DNA of 5,543 nt, from NCBI GenBank assembly GCA_020849205.1, contig JADLGS010000049.1, positions 1 to 5,543 on the forward strand, written 5' to 3'. Below the pieces are notes generated by a model. That model was not told the origin of the DNA. It did not search any database and was given only the letters and a program-made list of their open reading frames with translations. Source of the stretch: Candidatus Falkowiibacteriota bacterium (lineage in GTDB: Bacteria > Patescibacteriota > Patescibacteriia > CAIXNZ01 > JADLGS01). The position numbers and the translations under genes were made by a program. Positions 1 to 5,221 of this stretch are shown here, one piece after another. The first letter of the stretch is position 1. Every line of letters starts with the position of its first letter.

Positions 1-9
1 ATTATCATC

Positions 10-1659
10 ATGAAACCAACTTTGTGGCTGATACTTTGGGCAACTACTCTCAACGCGATGCTCTATTCGGGAAATGCGCGTGATTTTTTTGTTTCAGACG
101 ATTTTGATTGGCTCCATCTTACAAAGTTTGGCGACCCATTGTGGCAGGCGTTTGTAGGAAACTATTACGGTCATCATGGCGTTGGTGGCGCTTTTCGTCC
201 GTTAGTGAATGTGTTTTTTGAGTTAGGACATCTCCTAGGTTCATCACCGCTTCTATTTCATGGTATGCAATTTGCGCTACACACGCTTGTTGTTGTGATG
301 GTAGGTTTGCTCGCGCGTCAACTTATTGAAGGGAAGTTTCAAAACCATGCTATGTTTGTAAGCGCGCTTATATTTAGCCTCATGCCTTTTCATAGTGAAG
401 CGGTGATTTGGATTTCTGCGATAGGAGATCCGCTCGCCACTTTATTATTTCTAGTGTCGTTGTATTGTTACGTCGGATGGCGACAACGTGGTGGCGCGCT
501 TTTATTTTTTATGAGCCTTGCGGCGCTTGGTGGTAGCTTAATTACAAAAGAGATTGCGATTGTGTTTCCATTAGTCGCGATTGCTTATGAGTTGTGTATT
601 GTGCGTAACTATAAACTTCTTGCTCTTGCGCGCGCGATTGGTATCCATGTTGTAATGGTAGCTGGGTATCTCTTGTATCGTAACTGGGCGATTGGTGTGT
701 TGGCGGGATATTATGCGCAATCAAATTTACAGATCAATGTTGTAACATACGCTCATAATTTTGGAGTCTATCTCATCACTTTTTTCGTCTCTGATAAGAC
801 ACGACTGTGGTTAGTCGAAACGCTTAACGCAATCTCTCCTTATCTTATTACTGGCATCACGATCACACTACTCGTGGTACTATTGATAGCTGGAATTATG
901 ATGCTGGTAAAAAAGGCATCATCAAGAAGTATATTCTTTGTAAGTTTTATTGCGATTAATCTTGCGCTTGTTTCGCCACTTGCTATGAGTAGCCTCAGTG
1001 ATGAAGGTGAACGTTATGTCTACATCGCTTCTGTTGGACTTGCTTGGCTTATTACCACAGGTGGAATTGCTTTGTGGCAACGACAAAAAATCGTGACGAG
1101 TCTTCTCGCTATCGCGCTTATTGGCTATTGGGGCACGATAAGTGTTATCAAAAATGCTTATTGGAGCGACGCTTCGAATGTGTCTCATGCGTTATACGAA
1201 CAGTTGCGCGACATTCCTTTTGAGAGATATAAAAAAGTGTATTTTGTTGGAATACCCGAAACTTTTGAAGGAGCGCAGGTGATGCGAAATGGCGTGCCAC
1301 AAGCTATTGCCTACGCAAGTAATAATCGCATTCATAATGTAGAACGTATTCCAGTGTATCAAGTGTTGGACGCGACTCGCGCATTTGACGATTTGTATGG
1401 CGTTCGCGATGTTAGAGAGCGAGGTATTCACTTTGTAACGCGAAATAATGCGTTTAGCGTTACGGGCGATGCTGCTAAACAGTTTGGTGAATACAAGTTT
1501 GAGCTTTGGAATTATTTGTACACAAAACCTATCGCAGATACTATCCATCTTGAATTTAGCGGTGGAAGAGAGTATGATTGGGCGCGTGGGGAAATAGCGT
1601 TATACTATTTTGATAATGGACGGATTGCTCAAATAGTAAATGAACAAATAAGTAAATAA
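10..1659 (+). CDS. Multi-pass GT-C glycosyltransferase, PMT/TMTC-like
   Basis: This is a 549-residue polytopic membrane protein, probably a GT-C enzyme moving a sugar from a polyprenyl-phosphate donor to an extracytoplasmic acceptor. Residues 4-21 form a first membrane helix, followed by an outer loop with an acidic SDDFDW motif (D30, D31), the usual site of the GT-C catalytic or metal-binding acid. Next come FRPL (62-65), MPFHSEAVIW (125-134) with D140 nearby, TKE (179-181) and GERYVYIASVG (333-343). These resemble the HxEAVxW, SKE and ERxxYxPSxG blocks of the TMTC/PMT group. About ten to twelve hydrophobic segments end near residue 380, and a soluble tail of about 165 residues follows with no TPR repeats visible. 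The true start could lie before the window, because the nine upstream bases are open in frame. The next gene follows after 5 bases, so the two are probably cotranscribed. The acceptor is unknown. Confidence 0.8.
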   Translation: MKPTLWLILWATTLNAMLYSGNARDFFVSDDFDWLHLTKFGDPLWQAFVGNYYGHHGVGGAFRPLVNVFFELGHLLGSSPLLFHGMQFALHTLVVVMVGLLARQLIEGKFQNHAMFVSALIFSLMPFHSEAVIWISAIGDPLATLLFLVSLYCYVGWRQRGGALLFFMSLAALGGSLITKEIAIVFPLVAIAYELCIVRNYKLLALARAIGIHVVMVAGYLLYRNWAIGVLAGYYAQSNLQINVVTYAHNFGVYLITFFVSDKTRLWLVETLNAISPYLITGITITLLVVLLIAGIMMLVKKASSRSIFFVSFIAINLALVSPLAMSSLSDEGERYVYIASVGLAWLITTGGIALWQRQKIVTSLLAIALIGYWGTISVIKNAYWSDASNVSHALYEQLRDIPFERYKKVYFVGIPETFEGAQVMRNGVPQAIAYASNNRIHNVERIPVYQVLDATRAFDDLYGVRDVRERGIHFVTRNNAFSVTGDAAKQFGEYKFELWNYLYTKPIADTIHLEFSGGREYDWARGEIALYYFDNGRIAQIVNEQISK

Positions 1660-1664
1660 GCAAC

Positions 1665-2279
1665 ATGGAACAAGTAAAACAAAACAAAATTGTCATCATT
1701 GGTGGTGTGCACGGCGACGACCTTTTGGGACTTGAAGTATTGAAGTTTTATTTCAAAAAAATTCCTGCTAATTTTCAATTACTTATTGGAAATTATCACG
1801 CGCTTGAAGAAAAGAAAAAGTTTATTGATTTTGATTTGATGAATGCTGGTGTAGGAGATAAGACGTGTACTACTTCGATAGAAAAATGTCGCGCGGGAGA
1901 GTTGCACGAGGTGATTGGTATGTATCAACATCTCATATCGCTCCATGGATCATATGTTCTTGATAATGTTGCAATCGCGCTTAATGATGACCAAGAAACA
2001 ATCAATCTCGCGACTGCGCTTGGCGCTCAGCAGGTAATCGTGATAGCCGCAGAAAATAATTTATTAAGCACCGTTCCTCACGCCCTTCTCTTTTTCAAAA
2101 AAGTTGAGTTCAAAACATCTCCAACTACTGCTGAAGTCGCTGATACGGTGATGCATCTTTCGCGCTTAGTGGATTATGGAAATTATGCTATTGAAAATAT
2201 GAAGAAGCCTGAAGTGATCTACTCAAAGGCAACGCTTGATGAAATTATGGAAAAGGGAATATCCGAACAAAAACCGTAA
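1665..2279 (+). CDS. Divergent aspartoacylase/AstE-like (M14 family) protein
   Basis: This 204-residue cytoplasmic protein resembles the zinc-dependent succinylglutamate desuccinylase/aspartoacylase family. Residues 9-26 (IVIIGGVHGDDLLGLEVL) match the block usually written GxHGNExxG. IGNYHALEEKKKFIDFDL (41-58) matches the NPxAxxxxxRxxDxDLNR block. LHGS (93-96) sits where the second histidine ligand, normally LHxT or HST, is expected. E148 could be the catalytic glutamate. Key positions drift: the first ligand pair is H16 and D19 instead of H and E, and the arginine after DLN is missing (DLMNAG). At 204 residues it is much shorter than the usual 300 or more, and it lacks the C-terminal beta domain. 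It may be a minimal hydrolase or a non-catalytic relative. It starts 5 bases after the glycosyltransferase stop without a clear ribosome binding site, and a strong terminator follows. Confidence 0.6.
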   Translation: MEQVKQNKIVIIGGVHGDDLLGLEVLKFYFKKIPANFQLLIGNYHALEEKKKFIDFDLMNAGVGDKTCTTSIEKCRAGELHEVIGMYQHLISLHGSYVLDNVAIALNDDQETINLATALGAQQVIVIAAENNLLSTVPHALLFFKKVEFKTSPTTAEVADTVMHLSRLVDYGNYAIENMKKPEVIYSKATLDEIMEKGISEQKP

Positions 2280-2323
2280 ATTACTAGATTTCAAAGATAC
2301 TGTATTTATTGATTAAAATAGAC

Positions 2324-2332
2324 TTATCCACA
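2324..2332 (+). promoter_or_regulatory. DnaA-box match upstream of lexA
   Basis: TTATCCACA is a perfect match to the high-affinity DnaA box consensus. It ends one base before the CCGAACAG hairpin arm and lies about ten bases before the -35 element proposed for lexA. No second box is visible nearby, so it does not mark an origin. DnaA could modulate this promoter, or the match could be chance: a given 9-mer is expected in a few percent of windows of this size. Confidence 0.35.
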
Positions 2333-2333
2333 A

Positions 2334-2362
2334 CCGAACAGTTGACTGTTCGGTTTTTGTTT
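2334..2362 (+). terminator. Rho-independent terminator after the AstE-like gene
   Basis: CCGAACAG (2334-2341) pairs perfectly with CTGTTCGG (2346-2353) around a TTGA loop, and TTTTTGTTT follows. The stem can extend by two A-T pairs. It lies 54 bases after the stop at 2279 and is the only terminator for the upstream two-gene unit. The same dyad overlaps the lexA -35 element. Confidence 0.8.
2335..2352. promoter_or_regulatory. Candidate LexA operator (CGAAC-N8-GTTCG dyad)
   Basis: The dyad has half-sites CGAAC (2335-2339) and GTTCG (2348-2352), with the proposed lexA -35 element at its centre. These half-sites equal those of the Gram-positive SOS box, and the downstream LexA has a Bacillus-like recognition helix. 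The spacer is 8 bases where the Gram-positive box has 4, so the assignment is tentative. The dyad may only be a terminator stem. Confidence 0.35.
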
Positions 2363-2371
2363 GGGTATACT
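2342..2371 (+). promoter_or_regulatory. Sigma-70-type promoter of lexA
   Basis: TTGACT (2342-2347) is a near-consensus -35. An 18-base spacer separates it from TATACT (2366-2371), a near-consensus -10. Transcription would start near 2378, giving lexA a leader of about 100 bases that contains the heptad repeats. The -35 lies in the loop and right arm of the preceding terminator dyad. Confidence 0.7.
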
Positions 2372-2387
2372 ATGGATATGAAGTTAA

Positions 2388-2467
2388 TGGTTGCTAGTTG
2401 CTAGTTTCTAGTGATCAAAATTCATAACTAACAATTAGTAACTAGTAACCAGAAATTAGTAACTAGT
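2388..2467 (+). repeat. Heptad repeat array with inverted arm in the lexA leader
   Basis: From 2419 to 2467 the sequence falls into seven 7-base units in perfect phase: AATTCAT, AACTAAC, AACCAGA, AATTAGT twice and AACTAGT twice. A 16-base direct repeat, AATTAGTAACTAGTAA, recurs at 2433 and 2454. The left part (2390-2410) holds two GTTGCTA units and one GTTTCTA unit, which are inverted relatives. As RNA, 2389-2406 pairs with 2433-2450 over 18 consecutive pairs, three of them G-U, and a short inner stem TAGT/ACTA (2409-2412 with 2427-2430) adds to it. The element lies between the lexA promoter and its start codon. Confidence 0.75.
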
Positions 2468-2479
2468 AATTCAATACAT

Positions 2480-3085
2480 ATGGAATTATTAACAAAGAGA
2501 CAAAAAGAAATTCTAGACTTTATTCATGGATTTACCGGAGAGCAGGGATATGCGCCAAGTATTCGTGAAATCGCTCAAGGCTTAGGACTTAGTTCAGCTT
2601 CGACGGTACATGAACATCTTCAATCCCTCAAAGCAAAGGGGTATCTCGAATCTGATGATAATCGACCACGAACGCTTGAAGTAGTAGAAGCAATTGCTAA
2701 TTTTGCGCGCGCACTTGAACTTCCGCTTGTTGGACTTATTACCGCAGGTCAGCCGATTGAAGCAGTTGAAGAACGTGAAACTTTTGCTGTGCCACTCAAT
2801 TTAATTAAAGATGAAGCGAATTCATTTGTGCTTAAGGTAAAGGGTGATTCTATGATTGAGGAGGGGATTTGTAATGGTGATTATGTTGTTATCGAACGCA
2901 ACCCTAGTCCAAAAAACGGCGATGTTGTCGTAGCGTTATTAGAAAATTCTCACGCTACACTCAAAAAGTTTTATCGAGAAGCTGGTCACATCAGACTTCA
3001 ACCTGCAAATAAAACTTTGAATCCTATTTTTGTAAAAGATTGTATTATTCAAGGAACGGTAAAAGCTGTTATTCGACAATATTAA
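2480..3085 (+). CDS. lexA: SOS repressor LexA
   Basis: This 201-residue transcriptional repressor of DNA-damage genes inactivates itself by RecA-stimulated self-cleavage. The N-terminal winged helix domain (1-70) has SIREIAQGLGL (27-37) and the recognition helix around STVHEHLQSL (41-50), close to the Bacillus type STVHGHL. The S24 peptidase domain follows: the cleavage site is A89-G90 in LITAGQPI, the nucleophile is S124 in GDSM (122-125), and the base is K162 in ATLKKFY. Length and layout are normal for LexA, and all catalytic residues are present. The start fits the family's N-terminus, but no Shine-Dalgarno sequence precedes it and the leader is full of 7-base repeats. It has its own promoter and possibly an autoregulatory dyad. 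No terminator follows until 3507, so its transcript may include the structured region downstream. Confidence 0.95.
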   Translation: MELLTKRQKEILDFIHGFTGEQGYAPSIREIAQGLGLSSASTVHEHLQSLKAKGYLESDDNRPRTLEVVEAIANFARALELPLVGLITAGQPIEAVEERETFAVPLNLIKDEANSFVLKVKGDSMIEEGICNGDYVVIERNPSPKNGDVVVALLENSHATLKKFYREAGHIRLQPANKTLNPIFVKDCIIQGTVKAVIRQY

Positions 3086-3099
3086 ATAAGAATTTAAAA

Positions 3100-3350
3100 G
3101 TTACGCGAGTTCGTAACCAACGTGGCTGCTCGAGAGCGCGCATTTTATGCGCGTGCATGCCCACGGTGGTTATCTTATATGCACTTTTGTTTGCATCATT
3201 TGATGCTAATAAAGCTGCATGTAGGATTTTAACTCGCTAGTCGAGTGCCTCGTAGTGAGGATGGGTTATTGAGTGAGTTAAGCGACGCCAGCTTATGCCC
3301 GCTCTCTAATTCATACCTCACATCTACTGGGTCTTGATGAGGGTTTAACT
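3100..3350 (+). ncRNA. Candidate structured RNA of unknown family
   Basis: This stretch has no convincing protein and looks richer in G and C than its surroundings. Hand folding gives a chain of long stems. Stem A pairs 3114-3125 with 3161-3172 (one A-G mismatch), capped by CGCGCAT/ATGCGCG (3137-3143 with 3147-3153). Stem B pairs 3172-3183 with 3216-3227 (12 pairs, two G-U), with CTTT/AAAG and GCATCA/TGATGC inside. Stem C pairs 3229-3238 with 3272-3281 (one G-U) and encloses a CCTC/GAGG hairpin. Stem D pairs 3317-3324 with 3336-3343 (one A-A mismatch and one G-U). GCGAGTT (3105-3111) can also pair with AACTCGC (3231-3237), closing a three-way junction around A and B and competing with stem C. 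The wobble pairs exist only in plus-strand RNA, which argues for that direction. No tmRNA, RNase P, SRP or tRNA signature was seen. It could be an independent RNA or the 3' part of the lexA transcript. Confidence 0.45.
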
Positions 3351-3352
3351 AT

Positions 3353-3411
3353 GTATTGGGATAGGCAAGCCTATAACCTAATACCTAATTCCTAATTCCT
3401 ATAACCTAATT
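3353..3411 (+). repeat. Second heptad repeat array with inverted arm
   Basis: Six 7-base units run without a gap from 3370 to 3411: CCTAATT three times, CCTATAA twice and CCTAATA once. The preceding 3353-3366 is an inverted relative. GTATTGGG pairs with CCTAATAC (3377-3384, one G-U) and ATAGGC pairs with GCCTAT (3369-3374) across a two-base bulge. The plan of one inverted arm followed by a direct heptad array is the same as in the lexA leader, but the unit sequence differs. Confidence 0.75.
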
Positions 3412-3415
3412 TTAT

Positions 3416-3484
3416 ATGTCACGACACACTCGAATGATGTATCGTCGAATGATCGTACGCTTTCTTGATGTAATTATGGGATAA
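3416..3484 (+). CDS. Possible 22-residue arginine-rich peptide
   Basis: An ATG at 3416 opens a 22-codon frame ending in TAA at 3482-3484. The peptide begins MSRHTR and contains a tandem pentapeptide, RMMYR then RMIVR, encoded by an imperfect 15-base duplication (TCGAATGAT at 3430 and 3445). It ends RFLDVIMG. It has five arginines and one aspartate, so it is strongly basic with a hydrophobic tail. No Shine-Dalgarno sequence precedes it. A terminator hairpin starts 22 bases after the stop, which is the spacing expected of a real gene. No family is recognised, and a frame this short can arise by chance. Confidence 0.25.
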   Translation: MSRHTRMMYRRMIVRFLDVIMG

Positions 3485-3506
3485 CCATGAAAATTCTATT
3501 ATAACG

Positions 3507-3540
3507 ATATCCAGTCAACCCCTTGCGCTGGATATTTTTT
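3507..3540 (+). terminator. Rho-independent terminator before yvcK
   Basis: ATATCCAG (3507-3514) pairs with CTGGATAT (3528-3535) across a 13-base loop, followed by a run of T to 3540. It ends whatever is transcribed from lexA, the structured RNA region or the small peptide frame. It also shows that the in-frame TTG at 3523 cannot be the yvcK start, because that codon lies inside this hairpin. Confidence 0.75.
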
Positions 3541-3545
3541 ATTAT

Positions 3546-3554
3546 TGTGATACT
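3546..3554 (+). promoter_or_regulatory. Extended -10 promoter of yvcK
   Basis: TGTGATACT is an extended -10 element (TGn followed by GATACT). It lies just after the terminator T-run and would start transcription near 3561, giving a leader of about 22 bases that includes the GGAGG site. No good -35 is found at 17 bases, although TTGCGC lies 20 bases upstream. Confidence 0.45.
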
Positions 3555-3572
3555 GTATGTATGTCAAACATT

Positions 3573-3577
3573 GGAGG
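3573..3577 (+). promoter_or_regulatory. Shine-Dalgarno site setting the yvcK start
   Basis: GGAGG sits five bases before the ATG at 3583 and selects it over the in-frame TTG at 3523. It is the only strong ribosome binding site in front of a long gene in the window. Confidence 0.85.
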
Positions 3578-3582
3578 TGTAT

Positions 3583-4575
3583 ATGACAAATCGTCCCTTG
3601 ATAACTACAATTTCTGGTGGCACTGGAGGCGTCCGTGTCGCAGAGGGTCTTGGCGCCTATAAACAGCAAATTGATTTAGCATGTATCACAACAATGGCTG
3701 ATAGCGGTGGATCGTCTGGTGTGTTAAAGGATGAATATGGGATTCTTCCGCCAGGAGACATCCTCAAACTTTTAGTTGCAACATCTCAAAATCCAAAAGC
3801 AATTCGTGATTTACTTGTACATCGGTACGATAGTGGATTGCTCAAAAATCATTCACTTGGAAATATAATTATTACGGCTGTAGAAAAAGAAATTGGCCGT
3901 AAAGGTGTTGTGAAAATGCTTTCTGATTGGTGGGATTGTTGGGCAAAAATAATCCCGGTAACTTATGATGATGTTTCTATTCGCGCGACAACTAAGCGTG
4001 GTAGGGTAATTGATCATGAGGATCAGATTGACAGAGTGATGAATGACGATATATTGGATTTTATTGAATATATTGATCGTCCTTCAGTTAACTCTGACGC
4101 TATTGAATCAATCATCAATTCTGAACTTATTGTTATTGCTCCAGGAGACTTGTTTACAAGCAATTTGCCGGTACTTATTATTCCGGAGATTCAACAAGCG
4201 ATGCGAAATTCAGATGGAAAGGTGGTGCTCATTACTCCACTGATGAATAAGTTTGGTCATACGAATGATTTTGAGGTTTTGCACTATATTCAAGCATATG
4301 AAAAAGTGCTTGGAAGTGGATCCATTGATATTGTGATGTGTAATACAGGCAAGCCACATCAAGATGTAATGGATCGTTATGCTCAAGAGGGTCAGTTGGT
4401 GACAAATATAACACCTTTACCAGTGCATATACGAGTAATTGCAAATGATTATATTATCAAGCATCCGTTTGAAAAAGTTAAAGGTGATCCTGTTGACCGT
4501 TCGATTGTACGACACGATTCAGTTCGACTTTGTTCAGATCTGTACGATCTCTTACAACAAAACCGTCCCGCATAG
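3583..4575 (+). CDS. yvcK: YvcK/CofD-like protein (gluconeogenesis factor family)
   Basis: This is a 330-residue cytoplasmic protein of the CofD-like YvcK family. In Bacillus and other bacteria the family binds UDP-sugars and is needed for cell-wall synthesis and shape on gluconeogenic carbon sources. The nucleotide-binding start ISGGTGGVRVAEGL (10-23) is followed by TTMADSGGSSGVLKDEYG (36-53) and ILPPGDI (54-60), the family's strongest signature. HSLGN (90-94), APGDLFTS (186-193, usually GPGSLYTS) and the region around KFGHTNDF (223-230, usually QPGETxGF) follow in the expected order. Length is close to that of Bacillus YvcK. The ATG at 3583 is chosen because GGAGG lies 5 bases upstream and the longer TTG start would fall in a terminator. 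The last codons and the TAG lie inside the downstream terminator hairpin. The usual bacterial neighbours rapZ and whiA are absent. Its biochemical activity here is inferred from the family. Confidence 0.9.
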   Translation: MTNRPLITTISGGTGGVRVAEGLGAYKQQIDLACITTMADSGGSSGVLKDEYGILPPGDILKLLVATSQNPKAIRDLLVHRYDSGLLKNHSLGNIIITAVEKEIGRKGVVKMLSDWWDCWAKIIPVTYDDVSIRATTKRGRVIDHEDQIDRVMNDDILDFIEYIDRPSVNSDAIESIINSELIVIAPGDLFTSNLPVLIIPEIQQAMRNSDGKVVLITPLMNKFGHTNDFEVLHYIQAYEKVLGSGSIDIVMCNTGKPHQDVMDRYAQEGQLVTNITPLPVHIRVIANDYIIKHPFEKVKGDPVDRSIVRHDSVRLCSDLYDLLQQNRPA

Positions 4576-4588
4576 GGGACGGTTTTTT
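4559..4588. terminator. Bidirectional terminator between yvcK and the HAD gene
   Basis: CCGTCCC (4563-4569) pairs with GGGACGG (4576-4582) around the six-base loop GCATAG. T6 follows on the plus strand, and four A residues (4559-4562) precede it and give a U-tract on the minus strand. The yvcK stop codon (4573-4575) is in the loop, and the HAD stop (4587-4589) overlaps the T-run. One hairpin therefore serves both converging genes. Confidence 0.85.
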
Positions 4589-5201
4589 ATATGCCGATTT
4601 CGCGAAGCGAAGTTATGACTTCAAAATCTTCGTCGGGAATGTCTTTGCGATCACGCTGAATTTCAATGATTTTGGCTTGGGGATATGCTAGTCGGAGTTG
4701 TTTATTCTCGAGTCGATTATCATTGAGAAAAATCGTTTGGGAGTTTATTGCTGTTGGTAACGCAATAGTATGCTTGTGTGCCTCCGTTACGAGAATATGT
4801 TTAAAATACTTTGTTAGACCGCTTGCATTAATTTTAGCCATTTGAAAGTCAGTATCACCAAAACTCAACAAGATGAGATTTTCATCTCTTTTACTCTCAA
4901 GAAAGGGGATGACATCGTCATACACAAAATCGTTAGATTCTTCTACGATCTGTGAAAGCGTCGATGTTGTGATATCAGCTGGAATGCCGTGCAAATCTTG
5001 CAGTACGTTTGCATGTCTTTCAATTGAATATGCATAACCTTGCTCATAACTACGAAGTACTTGTTCAAAGCTAATCAAAAAGTCATCGGGATGAATTAGT
5101 CCACTCATGCTTTGCGCGAGCGCTTCTTTGAATTTTGGTGTATCGTAGAGAGTTGAATCAAGATCTATGTACCAAGTTGTGGGATGTGTATGTATGTGCA
5201 T
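4587..5201 (-). CDS. HAD-superfamily hydrolase (probable phosphatase)
   Basis: This 204-residue soluble protein has the haloacid dehalogenase fold, most likely a small-molecule phosphatase. Motif I is DLDSTLYD (13-20), with D13 the expected nucleophile and D15 the acid/base. A helical cap (about 22-95) follows. Motif II is LLSFGD (111-116, S113). The motif III lysine is probably K143 in TEAHKH. Motif IV is FLNDNRLEN (158-166), where NDN replaces the more common GDD or DD pair and leaves one clear aspartate, D161. The N-terminus is histidine-rich (MHIHTHP). The next methionine (residue 32) falls after motif I, so the start at 5201 must be used. Its proposed promoter would leave a leader of about three bases, with no Shine-Dalgarno site. 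The substrate cannot be predicted. Confidence 0.8.
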   Translation of the reverse strand: MHIHTHPTTWYIDLDSTLYDTPKFKEALAQSMSGLIHPDDFLISFEQVLRSYEQGYAYSIERHANVLQDLHGIPADITTSTLSQIVEESNDFVYDDVIPFLESKRDENLILLSFGDTDFQMAKINASGLTKYFKHILVTEAHKHTIALPTAINSQTIFLNDNRLENKQLRLAYPQAKIIEIQRDRKDIPDEDFEVITSLREIGI

Positions 5202-5205
5202 AATA

Positions 5206-5220
5206 ATGATATACTATCAT
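5206..5220. promoter_or_regulatory. Symmetric divergent promoter with overlapping -10 elements
   Basis: ATGATATACTATCAT is a perfect dyad of two 6-base arms around TAC. Read on the plus strand it contains the extended -10 TGaTATACT (5207-5215). Read on the minus strand it contains TGaTAGTAT (5219-5211). The predicted starts are near 5222, the A of the rightward ATG, and near 5204, three bases before the leftward ATG. No -35 elements stand out. The dyad could also bind a regulator that shuts both genes. Confidence 0.55.
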
Positions 5221-5221
5221 C

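Noticed and set aside
922..1548. Minus-strand frames of 88 and 118 codons inside the glycosyltransferase gene
   Set aside because: They lie opposite a gene with clear family motifs, have no recognisable domains, and lack start signals.
2324..2332. Replication origin
   Set aside because: Only one DnaA box is present, with no box cluster, no dnaA or dnaN neighbour and no clear unwinding region tied to it.
2419..2467. CRISPR array or Xanthomonas-type LexA box in the TTAGTAACTAGTAA repeats
   Set aside because: Units are 7 bases in tandem without spacers, so it is not CRISPR. The resemblance to the Xanthomonas SOS box fails because the repeats are direct and lack its dyad.
3040..3240. A 66-codon plus-strand frame overlapping the end of lexA
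   Set aside because: It begins inside lexA in another frame, its sequence follows the RNA stems and not a protein pattern, and it has no ribosome binding site.
3100..3350. tmRNA, RNase P RNA, SRP RNA or tRNA
   Set aside because: GTGCATGCC resembles part of tmRNA, but there is no tRNA-like T-arm, no GATTCGAC block and no tag frame ending in alanines. The RNase P GAAAGTCC block and the SRP GGAAGCAGCC loop are also missing on both strands.
3523..3582. A 20-residue N-terminal extension of yvcK from TTG 3523
   Set aside because: It lies in the terminator hairpin and T-run, upstream of the likely transcription start, while ATG 3583 has a GGAGG site five bases before it.
4043..4444. Short plus- and minus-strand frames inside yvcK
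   Set aside because: They are out-of-frame shadows of a well-conserved gene.
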